The notes beneath the pieces were generated by a model. That model saw nothing but the letters and a program-made list of their open reading frames with translations. It searched no databases and was not told the DNA's origin. This document shows positions 18,565 through 27,490 of a stretch of 64,000 nt of DNA, in pieces. The DNA is taken from assembly GCA_025041175.1 (NCBI GenBank), contig JAKCFJ010000004.1, positions 496,001 through 560,000 of the forward strand. The letters are read 5' to 3'. Within the stretch, counting starts at the first letter, position 1; each line of letters begins with the position of its first letter. The position numbers and the translations under genes are program-made. This stretch comes from Halobacteriales archaeon YIM A00010. Lineage in GTDB: Archaea; Halobacteriota; Halobacteria; Halobacteriales; Haloarculaceae.

Positions 18565-18777
18565 ATGATTGCCGCCACCTCCGCTCCCATTTCTATTGCT
18601 TCTGTCGGTCCCGTTCTCCAGGGTGGACAGTTCGCGTCCCTTGCGGTGGTATTCATCATCCTCGCGCTCGCTGCGTATGTCGTCGGAGCGCGCGGTATCG
18701 CAGGGATCACGATGAGAATCGCATACATACTCATCATCATTTTCATCGTACTAGCGATCATCTCAATTTTCATTTAG
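18565..18777 (+). CDS. DUF1328 small membrane protein
   Basis: A 70-residue protein. GGQFASLAVVFIILALAAYV is followed by VGARGIAGITMRIAYILI, a hallmark of DUF1328 (YtjA-like) membrane proteins, which have two helices around a conserved GA.G.AG turn. The function is unknown; bacterial members are stress-related. An alternative ATG at 18526 would add 13 residues, but family members begin close to the first helix, so 18565 is preferred. It is followed 68 bases later by a zinc-finger microprotein in the same direction. Confidence 0.85.
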   Translation: MIAATSAPISIASVGPVLQGGQFASLAVVFIILALAAYVVGARGIAGITMRIAYILIIIFIVLAIISIFI

Positions 18778-18845
18778 ACAGGAAATCATTCAGTACTGCT
18801 TCGACGGGTCGCCACATTCAGGTAGGCGCGACCAAAACAGGAGGT

Positions 18846-18989
18846 ATGAGTGTCGAAACGGTCTGTGAGATCTGCGCCCAGAGGAAAGCACAGAATACGT
18901 GTGATCAGTGTGGACGCGTGGTCTGTGAGCACCATTACAACGCTGCAGACGGACGCTGTGAGAAGTGTGCCGGGCCGCGGACGTTGTAG
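18846..18989 (+). CDS. Zinc-finger microprotein (47 residues, three CxxC)
   Basis: Reads MSVETVCEICAQRKAQNTCD, then QCGRVVCEHHYNAADGRCEK and CAGPRTL. It has CEIC, CDQC and CEKC pairs plus VCEHHY, giving enough ligands for two zinc sites in a treble-clef or B-box-like arrangement. Haloarchaea encode many such sub-60-residue zinc proteins; some affect swarming, biofilm or stress responses. The ATG at 18846 is preceded by GGAGG. It was missed by the usual length cut-offs. Confidence 0.75.
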   Translation: MSVETVCEICAQRKAQNTCDQCGRVVCEHHYNAADGRCEKCAGPRTL

Positions 18990-19052
18990 CGCAATCACAG
19001 CTCGCTGTTCGGTTTTCCAGACTGATCACCGATTCATTTCGATATCGTGAAG

Positions 19053-19355
19053 ATCGTCTACGTTCCCCCAGGCAGCGCTCCTTCTGGTAACTACTGTTCT
19101 CACAGGAGGTCCGATCTGGTTTCCAATCGTGTACTTCCTCGTTATGGATACAGTCCTAGATTTCATTATTCGCGCATATATCTCCGGGCGTCGCCTCCAC
19201 ACTGGTCTCGTCATATTCTCGTGTATTCTGAGTACGGTGGTGTTTGGGGGGATAGTATCTTTCTGGGGCCACTCCTGCTCGTTCCGATCATACAGTTTGG
19301 ATTTGTCGTTCTCCCGCTCGTGGTGCATGGAGATCAGAACGCAAGTAGCGTCTGA
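19053..19355 (+). pseudogene. Truncated, frameshifted membrane protein
   Basis: From 19053 one frame reads LLLVTTVLTGGPIWFPIVYF, then LVMDTVLDFIIRAYISGRR and TGLVIFSCILSTVVFGG. Shifting one frame at about 19245 continues DSIFLGPLLLVPIIQFGFVV and LPLVVHGDQNASSV. Together these make a three-helix protein, but there is a stop just upstream of the first codon and a frameshift in the middle. I do not know the family; the coherent hydrophobic pattern across the shift is the evidence. Confidence 0.45.
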
Positions 19356-19378
19356 GTGGCGAAATGAGCGTCTTGTCC

Positions 19379-20050
19379 TTACGGTGCTGATCCAGGGATG
19401 TATTCCGGACCGACGACGACGTCTACCGCATGGGGACGAACATGCAGCGACAACTGCTGATGGGTGCTCATTTCCCCGTCGAGGCTGAACTCGACAGGTC
19501 TGCCCTGCTGATTCGTGATTTCGAGATGCTCGGCGGTGAAGTGCGTCACATGTTCGGTATCGCCCCCGAAGAATCGCTGTATCGCAGCCTCTGTGAGCAG
19601 TTCGTTCGTCGGCATCTCTTCGACGATCGTGATATCAAAGAGTCCATCTTCCACGTTCGCCTGCCCACCGCTCGGAAACCGAAGGGCGTTGCCGATAAGA
19701 ATGCACAGCGCCTCCCCCATCCACGTTGATTCCGCTGACGCTGGAGACGCGGTTGCGGTGTCGATCTCCACGTGAAGCGGATCGAACTCGGTCGCTTGTT
19801 GGAACCCCGTAATCACGTAGTCGAGCGTACCGAACCGCTCTTTCAGATCCGAATCGGTTGCCGAACTCGTTTGTGCTGTGAGGCCGGCGATACAGGAATT
19901 TGTGAACGGTTCACCGTCGGCCACCCCCAGATCGATGCGTCGACGCGTACCGGTTTCGAGAAGGTCGAAGGCTTGTTCGATACTTATCACACCGATGTTC
20001 TGTGCGAAGTTGTTCCCGGTTCCAGCGGGAATGACGGAGGCATGTACTAT
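19379..20050 (-). pseudogene. YegS/diacylglycerol-kinase-like lipid kinase, N-terminus lost
   Basis: The open frame begins after a TAG at 20051 with ASVIPAGTGNNFAQNIG, the end of the catalytic glycine-rich motif (IPAGTGNNFA.N.G) of DAGK-type lipid kinases. It continues through DLLETGTRRRIDLGVADGEP and FTNSCIAGLTAQ into the C-terminal beta-sandwich, which carries DGLFDITIVEEMP and GRPVEFSLDGEM. Roughly 90 N-terminal residues, including the GG.GT ATP site, are missing, so the 224-codon remainder should be inactive. Downstream initiation at an ATA/ATG near 19990 would give a 203-residue C-terminal domain. Confidence 0.75.
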
Positions 20051-20188
20051 CTATGGAGAGTGTTCGTTGTTTTAAGTTATTATATACTATATATTTAATG
20101 TTTCAGATGGGTTGCTCTCTCGCTGTCAATCGGAATCGTTGGTGATGCAGGGTCAGAGAATAAATGGATTCCAGTCGTCCATTGAATC

Positions 20189-20563
20189 ATGGACGATATC
20201 GACGAATCATCGAACGCTTCACCCAAACAACGGGCTGTGCTCCAACGGACCCGAGCAGTCGCGCATATTCTCGACAAATCAGTTCGTGTTCCCGGAACGA
20301 ACTTCCGGATAGGGATCGATCCCGTCTTAGGTGTTCTTCCCATTTCAGGAGATATCGCTGCAGCACTCTCCTCCCTCTACATCGTGCTCGAAGCAGCAAG
20401 AGTGGGAGTCCCTCCGAGAACGCTCGCCCTAATGGGGCTTAATATCGCCGTTGATCTCGTCGTGGGATCGATTCCAGTGCTTGGAACACTGTTTGACGCC
20501 GTCTGGAAGGCCAACGTTCGGAACGTTGCGCTCCTCGAAGAACAGATCGAGAAAAGCGAGTGA
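20189..20563 (+). CDS. DUF4112 membrane protein
   Basis: A 124-residue protein. A charged N-terminus (about 35 residues) is followed by VPGTNFRIGIDPVLGVLPIS, then GDIAAALSSLYIV and LNIAVDLVVGSIPVLGTLFD. This is the DUF4112 signature (D..GL.P..GD, then D...G.IP..GD.FD) with two to three hydrophobic segments. The function is unknown. It ends in a lysine/glutamate-rich helix (KANVRNVALLEEQIEK). It starts at ATG 20189 and is not obviously in an operon. Confidence 0.88.
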   Translation: MDDIDESSNASPKQRAVLQRTRAVAHILDKSVRVPGTNFRIGIDPVLGVLPISGDIAAALSSLYIVLEAARVGVPPRTLALMGLNIAVDLVVGSIPVLGTLFDAVWKANVRNVALLEEQIEKSE

Positions 20564-20737
20564 ATGCATTGCTCTCGAACGGCTGTACAGCAGAGCCAAC
20601 TCACAGCCCTATAGGCGCTCTCTGTGCGTCGGTTCCCTGCGAACAAACCATCTGACGGTCGATGCAGCCGATAGCTAAACTCAGACAACAACATGAGTGC
20701 TGGAGGCACGTCAAGAGATAATCGAGTGAGGGACTAG

Positions 20738-23077
20738 CTACTGATCAGCGATCTGGTCGTCCCTTGGCGGACGGCGTTGTGACGTTAGTTGTTTGTAGTA
20801 CCGATAGAGAGGGAAGAGACGGTCCTCGATCCGCTGGCGCATGCCGGACTCGCTTGCATAGACGAGTACGGGGACACCAGCATTCGCTGCCAGATCGATC
20901 ACTCGGTCTGGTGTGCTGCCGAAGATCCATCGTTTCAGTTCCCGGGTGCGGGTAGCCCCGAGTATCAACAGTCCACCATTCTCGGCAGCGGTCGAAACCA
21001 GTCCGTCGGCAACGCTCGACGCGGTGACATCGTGGACGTGTGTGGATGCTGTGTCAGCAAGCCCGGCGAGGGTCGCATCGGTGCTTTCGGCCGTACCGCC
21101 CTTGCCTGTCGGCGTGACGCTGATGACGTGCAGGTCGGACCCTTGCTTGCCCATCGCGCTCACGAGCGGAAGGGCCGCTTCGTGGTGGGGCCCGCCGCCC
21201 GCGCCGATATTGACCGTCGAAACGTCCGTCGGGTCGTCGAACCCCTGGGCATAGAGCACGTCGCAGGGAGCCTCGACTTCGACCGTTTTGGCGACTTCAG
21301 GATGCTCTTCTGGATATCCCATGAGTATCAGATCCGCTCCGTCATCGCGAGCCGTCTGGAGGACATCAAACGCGATGTCCCGACAGATGTGTCCCTCGAT
21401 GAAGTACTCAGTGCTGATATTCTCGCTTGAAAGGATTTCTGTGATCCGCTTAACGCGGTCGTTCGCGTCGTCAACCACCATCTCGCTCGGCGTCTGCTCC
21501 GGGATCTTGGTGACGTTGACGACCTGCACAACCGGTGTCTTCCCGTAGAACTGCCCGAGAGTCGCTGCGAGCTTGACGTAGGTTACCGCCCGATCGATCC
21601 GACCGACCGGAACGAGGATTCGAAACCGGTTGTCCTCGCTCTCAGCTGCTGACCCATCAGCTTCGGGGACGTCGGCCTCCCAATTTGCGTCGATTGGTGC
21701 CCGTGCGGAAACCACGCGCTCGAATAACTCCTCGACGTCGGGGGCACCACCCCAGATGAGGTTCGCAACAATGAGTACCGCTGTCAGCACGAGCCCGACA
21801 GCCACGCCGATCGACGGGAGGTTGTAAATGAGCGCGACGTTGGCGACGATACCGACTGCAGGGACGACGGGGACGCCAGGGACGCGAAAGCCACGCTCGA
21901 TGTCAGGGTATCGCCGGCGCGAGTAGACCAACACCCCATTGACGACTGCCAGCGGCAACAGCAGGTTGAGGGTGGCAAAGCCGGTCAACGCATTCAACCC
22001 GAGTGTGAATTCCTCGATGGCGACAGTGATACCAGGAATGTCCATTTCGAAACCCACCGAAATCGGCGCAATGAGTCCGTGATCACCGAGCAGGGTGATG
22101 AACACCACGATGAGAGCACAGATGAGGGCCGTAGCCGTTGCCGTGCTCCAGACCGGTGTCCCATGAAGTGGGTGGAGCCGCGAGAACCGCCGAGGGGCCT
22201 GTCCCTGCCGACCCATCAGTGAACCGATGCCCGATGCGGCGAGGATGCTTGCGTTCGAGGCCGACACCATGCTGAAAACCGCTCCTGCAACGATGAGATA
22301 CGTCCCAACGGGAACGCCCACTACGGAGAGCGGGATGAACGCCTGTGCGACTGCTCCCATTGCCGTCTCGCCAAGTTGGAGGATCTGATCGGGGGAGCGC
22401 GCAAGCCGACTGGTGACGTTGGTGATGTTCACCATCGCTACGATCACGAACGTGTAGAGAACCGTCACCGTGAGAATCGAAGCAGCGATTGCGCGTGGAA
22501 CGGTCTTTCGCGGTTCGATTATCTCGCCGGCGGAGGCCGCAATCGCCGAAAAGCCGAAGAAGGTGATGAACGCGAGTGCTGCCACTGAGACGGTCCCTAC
22601 CGGTTCGAGTTGGAAACTGGTCGTGAACTCGCCGAGCGCTGGGCCGACACCCACGCTGGCGAACATCCCGCCGACGAACACGAGCAGGACAACCACCTTC
22701 GCGCTCGTCACGAGGACCTGGAACGTACCCGACTCCTCGGTGCCGCGTGCATTGAGCGTTCCGAGCAGAACTGCGACGAGCACGCCAAACGTCCCCCGCG
22801 GGAGGACATGGAAACTCTCCGGGATCAGGAATCGGAAAAACCACTCGTCCATCGTGGCGAGGTAGAAGGCTGTCGTGCCGGTGTACCCGAGAAACAGCGA
22901 CATGCCGACAGCGTAGGTCAGGAGATCGCGGTTTTCGAGGGTACGGGACGTGAATAGGTACCCGCCACCGTTCTCCGAATAGATCGAGGCAAATTCGGAG
23001 TACGAGGCAGCCGTGATCCCGGCGACGATGGCTGCAAGGACGAATGCCATCACGGCGGTCGAACCGATCCGGAACAC
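20738..23077 (-). CDS. APC-family amino-acid permease fused to two universal-stress domains (5' frameshifted)
   Basis: The 779-codon frame from the GTG at 23077 encodes helices 2-12 of an APC permease (NGGGYLFTSRT, GFSAIAASAGEIIEPRKTVP, FSMVSASNASILAASGIG, then RYPDIERGFRVPGVPVVP). Two cytoplasmic UspA-like domains follow, one from about residue 485 (FRILVPVGR, ILMGYPEEHPEV) and one from about 615 (LLILGATRTRELKRWIFGS). This layout is common in haloarchaeal amino-acid transporters, where the Usp domains are thought to regulate uptake. The first helix lies upstream in another frame (see 23078-23174), so the gene may be inactive, or a sequencing error may be involved. Confidence 0.85.
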   Translation of the reverse strand: MFRIGSTAVMAFVLAAIVAGITAASYSEFASIYSENGGGYLFTSRTLENRDLLTYAVGMSLFLGYTGTTAFYLATMDEWFFRFLIPESFHVLPRGTFGVLVAVLLGTLNARGTEESGTFQVLVTSAKVVVLLVFVGGMFASVGVGPALGEFTTSFQLEPVGTVSVAALAFITFFGFSAIAASAGEIIEPRKTVPRAIAASILTVTVLYTFVIVAMVNITNVTSRLARSPDQILQLGETAMGAVAQAFIPLSVVGVPVGTYLIVAGAVFSMVSASNASILAASGIGSLMGRQGQAPRRFSRLHPLHGTPVWSTATATALICALIVVFITLLGDHGLIAPISVGFEMDIPGITVAIEEFTLGLNALTGFATLNLLLPLAVVNGVLVYSRRRYPDIERGFRVPGVPVVPAVGIVANVALIYNLPSIGVAVGLVLTAVLIVANLIWGGAPDVEELFERVVSARAPIDANWEADVPEADGSAAESEDNRFRILVPVGRIDRAVTYVKLAATLGQFYGKTPVVQVVNVTKIPEQTPSEMVVDDANDRVKRITEILSSENISTEYFIEGHICRDIAFDVLQTARDDGADLILMGYPEEHPEVAKTVEVEAPCDVLYAQGFDDPTDVSTVNIGAGGGPHHEAALPLVSAMGKQGSDLHVISVTPTGKGGTAESTDATLAGLADTASTHVHDVTASSVADGLVSTAAENGGLLILGATRTRELKRWIFGSTPDRVIDLAANAGVPVLVYASESGMRQRIEDRLFPLYRYYKQLTSQRRPPRDDQIADQ

Positions 23078-23174
23078 GGCAATGCCAGAGAGAGAAGATA
23101 CCGGCTGCGATCATCGTACCGAGGCCGATTGCGAAGGCGACCGTGAAGTCGAGTGTCCGGGTGTGCTCTACCAT
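23078..23174 (-). pseudogene. Frameshifted first exon-like part of the APC-Usp permease
   Basis: From ATG 23174 the sequence reads MVEHTRTLDFTVAFAIGLGT, then MIAAGIFSL, the expected TM1 with the substrate-binding GAGIFSL motif. At 23087-23096 on the minus strand a TTCTCTCTCTGG tract then shifts the frame. Adding one TC unit would give GIFSLSGIAVFRIGS and restore one continuous protein of about 812 residues. Confidence 0.75.
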
Positions 23175-23778
23175 CCTACCAAGTCTGGGAACTCTGGCTG
23201 TATAAATCAACTTCATGTGCGTAGCCTGGCGTGCCTGAGTGCGCCACATTTGGCCGCTGACCTCAGCAAGGATGACGCCGAGCGGAGACTGTACTGTAAC
23301 GGTACGGCTTTGTGAGGCCTTCGAGCGCCGTCCCACTGAGTGATGAAACCGATAGCGAGTTCTGACAGTTCGGCGGCTGATCCAATATGAGTTCCGATGA
23401 TCACTAGAAGCATAGAGCCACGCTCGTTCTTACTTTGGCTACGTCGAGACAGCAGATCGTGTCGTAAACGCAGTCTGGTCGTCTGTAACGAACTGAGGTT
23501 CTTCAACCAGAGAGTGAGCAATAGAGTGTATGAGACATCGAAGACTCTACAGACGTCATATGAGCCTGAAAATATCTGATTAACTACTGAAGTAAGAGAT
23601 GTAGAACTGAATAATCAATATTTCTGATTGATGACACGTGAGCGTGGTGTACCAGGTAGTTCAGCGGTCGGGTGAGCTGTGCGGCCGAATTATAAAATAA
23701 CATAAGTATTGAATCCCTCCATCAACGGCCCCAATGAGCAAGCCGTATATTTTTGCTCTGTGCTCCTGTGGACGGCAT
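23175..23778. other. Intergenic or degenerate stretch, 604 bases
   Basis: On the minus strand near 23340-23410 a short hydrophobic reading (SMLLVIIGTHIGSAAELSEL, then AIGFITQWDG) hints at a membrane-protein remnant, but it has no start or family signal. The rest, up to the AT-rich 23580-23720 segment, shows nothing. Confidence 0.35.
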
Positions 23779-24030
23779 ATGGGAACCGAGACTACTGAAG
23801 AGACGCAGCTGTCTCGATCAGACGCTGCTGCTCGACTCCGAACCATTGCTGTCGAGCTCGATAGCGAGGAAAACATGGCTGTCGACATCGAAAATAAGAC
23901 GATTACCCTCCGACCGCCCGAGATGATTGATATGGAAATCGGTGTTCACGAAAGTTCATCGGTTCTTCAGGGCGAGCAGGAAACCCTCACGGTAACCCTC
24001 TCCTGGAGTCCTGTTGATGGAAGTGAGTAA
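23779..24030 (+). CDS. amphi-Trp domain protein
   Basis: An 83-residue protein: MGTETTEETQLSRSDAAARL, then RTIAVELDSEENMAVDIENK, TITLRPPEMIDMEIGVHES and ETLTVTLSWSP. It matches the amphi-Trp domain (LSR.EAA..L...A..L..., V.VP....LE.E, E.E..LSW). Function is unknown. An upstream ATG at 23734 adds residues that do not belong to the domain, so 23779 is preferred. Confidence 0.85.
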   Translation: MGTETTEETQLSRSDAAARLRTIAVELDSEENMAVDIENKTITLRPPEMIDMEIGVHESSSVLQGEQETLTVTLSWSPVDGSE

Positions 24031-24203
24031 GAGCTCCCTGCTGACGCTCGCAGTAAGGGTCCAAAGCCACGCGTTACGGATGGAGTTCGTCGCTCTCACC
24101 ATCATTCGGCCATGCTAGCGGGTGATTCTCACTCGTGACTGCGACCAACAGCCAGCCACGTCGTCCGTATGCTGTCCACCAGTACAGCAGTGTGAAGTGA
24201 GGG

Positions 24204-24611
24204 TTAGTAGGAGCGATTGACGAGGATTCCACTAAGACCTCCGAGGACCGCTACGATAATCCCCGAGATGATGTTACTCCAGTAGGGCAGGCCGCTACTC
24301 ACAGAGCCGCTCAGGACGAACACCGATACGATTAGCCAGAGCCCGACGAGTGCTGCAAGCCAGTTCACACTACGACCAGCATTCGTTCCTCGAGCTGTCA
24401 TGCCGGCGATCCCTGCAAGGATGGTGACAACAATGCCTGCGATGAGTGTCATCCAGAACGGATCGGTCCAGTTGACGGTCCCAGTGACGTTGCCGCTGCC
24501 GAAGGTGCCAGCAAGGACGAATGGTGATACTAATACCCAGAGCCCGACGAGCGCGGCAAGCCAGCTCGTAGCGATACTGACACCTCCAATTTCCCGGCTA
24601 CTGGTGCTCAT
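24204..24611 (-). CDS. SPW-repeat membrane protein
   Basis: A 135-residue protein with two similar halves. Each has W.AALVGLW...S.FVL: SWLAALVGLWVLVSPFVLAG at the N-terminus and NWLAALVGLWLIVSVFVLSG in the middle, each followed by a second helix (MTLIAGIVVTILAGIAGM and NIISGIIVAVLGGLSGI). This is the SPW repeat family: four helices, with SP in the first repeat and SV in the second. Function is unknown. It starts at ATG 24611. Confidence 0.88.
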   Translation of the reverse strand: MSTSSREIGGVSIATSWLAALVGLWVLVSPFVLAGTFGSGNVTGTVNWTDPFWMTLIAGIVVTILAGIAGMTARGTNAGRSVNWLAALVGLWLIVSVFVLSGSVSSGLPYWSNIISGIIVAVLGGLSGILVNRSY

Positions 24612-24943
24612 GCTGATGCGTTACGCGAGAATGCTAATTAACGCCAGTGCCGGAATATGCGCTGTGGGCGTGTCTAGTACAACGGTGCCACTCCCGCTCT
24701 GATGATTGCTGTTACCTAGGCGTCTATCTTAAAACTGACAATGATTGATATCTAGCTCGGTAGGTGGTGTGCATTGCTGTTCGCCAGTGTAGCCTATTGC
24801 TTTGCCGCTCGTTCCGTTCGTCGTAGCTGCGTGCCTATCTGCTCCGCCTTCTCACATCGCACAGCACACGCTCGCGATCGGGCCGTTCACTTTCCGCGAC
24901 ACCGAAGCGTTGGAAGCGGTTCGTCTCTCTGACAAATACGAGT

Positions 24944-25132
24944 GAGGTCCAGCACAGAGCACTCACAGCGGCAGCCGAGGCAAGGTACTATCACGTTCTG
25001 CGTGACACCACGCTGCAGGAGTTGGCTGCAGACCTCGACGTGTCTCATCAAGCCCTTTCCGAGCGGCTCCGGCGTGCAATCGATACGTTGCTTGCAGAGA
25101 CCGTCCTCGTGGGACCGCCCTCGGACGAGTAA
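24944..25132 (+). pseudogene. C-terminal fragment of an HTH-10 (Bat-type) regulator
   Basis: Reads EVQHRALTAAAEARYYHVLR, then DTTLQELAADLDVSHQALSE and RLRRAIDTLLAETVLVG. This is the HTH-10 domain, nearly the same as in the regulator at 52196 (TVAETLDISHQALSERLRRA). The usual LT..Q...L..A...GYF.VPR region is partly eroded. No start or upstream sensor domain is readable. It is a relic of a regulator related to those at 51-53 kb. Confidence 0.7.
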
Positions 25133-25483
25133 CCACGGAACTATGCTGATCGTCGGCTTGCAGGGCTCGATGAATATGCACGACTCCGTAGCCTATCGGG
25201 ACGAGAACGGACTCCATGCCGACGCGATGCCCGTCAACCGTATGCTGGCAGGGAAAATGATGGTGAAGCAGCGAACAACGAGAATAGTAAAGACGAATCG
25301 TCGCAAGGGTGCTGAGTTCGACAAGATGGCGCACTTCTGATCCTCCGCGTGATAGTAGTTTCGAACTATGCAGGCGATGTATCCCCTCTCTTCAGTCGCT
25401 CTGGGGAGGAAGGTGGCTTAACATCCTCACCGCGAAAGCTAGCAAATAGATAGAGACAACGAAAGCAGACGACCGAGCTGTGG
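25133..25483. other. Intergenic stretch, 351 bases
   Basis: A 65-codon frame starts at ATG 25144 (MLIVGLQGSMNMHDSVAYRD onward, ending KGAEFDKMAHF). It is basic and shows no family signal; I do not consider it supported. Nothing else is seen. Confidence 0.3.
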
Positions 25484-25723
25484 TTAGTGGTGCTCTTCGA
25501 GTCGAAGTTCGTCGTCTGTGATGGTATCGACCACGGTACTATCTACTCGATACGTATCTTCGTCGGCATCGCCCCAGCCGAGTTCTGCGGCCAGTTTGTC
25601 GGTCAGTCCGGGATCTGGCTCGACGTGAGCGGTGGTCTTGTCTACGTCGACGACCCTGCCGATGGTCTCGCCAGTAGTGGTAATGACAAGCTTCCCCTCG
25701 TCGCTCTCATCAATTGTTGCCAT
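25484..25723 (-). CDS. PRC-barrel-like small protein
   Basis: A 79-residue acidic protein: MATIDESDEGKLVITTTGET, then IGRVVDVDKTTAHVEPDPGL and LGWGDADEDTYRVDSTVVDT. The G..V....G..IG.V..V...TA.V..D pattern is the haloarchaeal PRC-barrel fold, common in small regulatory or RNA-linked proteins. The start at ATG 25723 is chosen because the domain begins there; the frame is open for 61 further codons without family signal. Divergent from the lipoprotein gene at 25849. Confidence 0.82.
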   Translation of the reverse strand: MATIDESDEGKLVITTTGETIGRVVDVDKTTAHVEPDPGLTDKLAAELGWGDADEDTYRVDSTVVDTITDDELRLEEHH

Positions 25724-25848
25724 ACCATCCGATACCACAGCATCGGATACTCTATAACTGGTGCATGCGTCTGCAATCTCAACAAATCGTTCAACCCTTG
25801 TACAGGTCACCATCGGTATTAAGCACTTTACTACCATCTGTAGGCATC

Positions 25849-26244
25849 GTGATCCAACGATATCGGCTTCACTTACTTGTCGCGGCCATGATCGTCGTTT
25901 CCGCAAGCAGTGGCTGTGTCACTCTCAATCCGAGAGTGAGTCTCAACACCACGGGTTCGACTGTCTTCGAGACAGCTTCCCACTCCGGTTCGTGGGCGAC
26001 AGGACAGGCTGCAACGAACGTCACACTCACGTCCAACGCGACGACCGACGAAGGAGTAACGCAACTGAACGTCATTACCGCAACCGGAACCACGTTCTAC
26101 AAAACATCGCTCGACAGCGGCGAATCGACTGCCACGGTGATGCTTCCGACGAACGGCACCGTGATGATCGTTGCTGTTAATACAGTTAACGGAACAACAG
26201 TTGAATCACGTAATGCCACCGTTACTGGTGAGCCACTCGTTTAG
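25849..26244 (+). CDS. Predicted secreted lipoprotein
   Basis: A GTG-started protein of 131 residues. A basic N-terminus (VIQRYR), a hydrophobic stretch HLLVAAMIVVSASSGC and a lipobox-like SSGC suggest lipid attachment at the cysteine. The mature part is rich in Thr, Ser and Asn (TGSTVFETASHSGSWATGQA, then NVTLTSNATTDEGVTQLNV), with many N-x-S/T sites consistent with glycosylation on the cell surface. No enzymatic motif. The frame is open to 25714, but the signal peptide fixes the start near 25849. Confidence 0.6.
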   Translation: MIQRYRLHLLVAAMIVVSASSGCVTLNPRVSLNTTGSTVFETASHSGSWATGQAATNVTLTSNATTDEGVTQLNVITATGTTFYKTSLDSGESTATVMLPTNGTVMIVAVNTVNGTTVESRNATVTGEPLV

Positions 26245-26277
26245 CGATGAGCACTCACCAACGACCTATCATACACT

Positions 26278-27219
26278 ATGAATAACGCAAAGAAGTGGTT
26301 TTTGATCGACGGAAATAGAGTAGTCGTCGCCAGTATCTTCGTGATTGGAACGTTCCTCGTCACGTACGGTCTCACGATACTCGGGTTCATCACCTTTCGA
26401 CCGGAGAGTGCTGTCTCGACGATGTTCGGGAGTGGTATCATCTCGGGAATCTTCTCGCTCATTACGATCACACTGACGGTCAACCAGATGATTCTCTCGC
26501 GGGTGTTTGGGACGATTAACGGCCTCACCGATCGCATCGATGGCTCGCTCGAGTTCCGTCACACAGTCGAAGACCTCGCCGAACAGCCGACGAGTCCGAA
26601 TCAGCCGGATCAATTTCTCGTCCTCATCGGCGAGACGATCACCGAGCGAGCGAACGCGTTCGAGACCGAGCTCGACGACGCGAACCGAGTGTTGAAGGAC
26701 GATACCGACGAGTACCTCTCGGACGTGTACGCGTACGCTGAACGCGTCGAGGGCGTAGAGGGAACTGAAGACACCCTCCAGATCGTCGCGACACTTCTCG
26801 GACCGGCCTACGCACAGAATCTCACGGCAACGGATCGTCTTCTTCGGAAATACGAGGGGAAGTTTTCTGAGGCCGCTCGCACCGAACTCGAAGCGCTCTT
26901 CGAGTTGATCAAATCAGTCGCGGTCGCCCGGCAGTTCTTCAAGACGATTGCAATCCAGCAAGATCTCGCACAATTATCACGTATGCTGGCGTATACCGGT
27001 GGTCCCGTCCTGTTGGGGACCTTCGTTGTAACGACGATGTATACGACGCTTCCGAGTACAACAGTTGCTCAACCAGTGCTGGCCGAAGTCGTTAGTCTCG
27101 GGATCGCTGTCGTGTTTATTCCACTGTCCATCCTCCTCAGCTACATACTCAGGGCCGCCTCGATCGCTCGATATACGGTCTCCGTTGGCCCATTCATTCC
27201 CCCAGAAGAGCAAACGTGA
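26278..27219 (+). CDS. Four-helix membrane protein with long cytoplasmic coiled region
   Basis: A 313-residue protein. Helices lie at about 15-38, 48-70, 233-257 and 267-293. Between them is a charged, mostly helical stretch of some 150 residues (ETITERANAFETELDDANRV, then LKDDTDEYLSDVYAYAERVE). It resembles uncharacterised haloarchaeal membrane proteins. No transporter or enzyme motif is evident. The start is ATG 26278, 33 bases after the lipoprotein stop, so the two may be cotranscribed. The IS6 element begins about 270 bases downstream. Confidence 0.75.
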   Translation: MNNAKKWFLIDGNRVVVASIFVIGTFLVTYGLTILGFITFRPESAVSTMFGSGIISGIFSLITITLTVNQMILSRVFGTINGLTDRIDGSLEFRHTVEDLAEQPTSPNQPDQFLVLIGETITERANAFETELDDANRVLKDDTDEYLSDVYAYAERVEGVEGTEDTLQIVATLLGPAYAQNLTATDRLLRKYEGKFSEAARTELEALFELIKSVAVARQFFKTIAIQQDLAQLSRMLAYTGGPVLLGTFVVTTMYTTLPSTTVAQPVLAEVVSLGIAVVFIPLSILLSYILRAASIARYTVSVGPFIPPEEQT

Positions 27220-27490
27220 AGCCGCTCGTTTCGCTGAGAGAGGCCGCCACCACTGTGAGTTACAGACATGAAGTGAGTGATAGCGAGCGTCTATTCGGGT
27301 ATGATTATGAGTTTCATCCTACATTGGATAGCGAGACCGACATCACCAGCGAAACCACCTATTTTCCGATCACGTGCAATCTGTATCAGCGAAGCGTTCT
27401 TCCCGCGGTGCGAACGGGCCGAACACCACGGTACGCCGTGTGACGGTTGCCAGGGGGAGCGCATACGAGAACAGAACAGACACTGGCGCG

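Noticed and set aside
22083-23336. 417-codon minus frame overlapping the APC permease
   Set aside because: Only its first 40 or so residues after MVEHTR are real (TM1 of the permease before the frameshift); the rest is an arginine-rich shadow.
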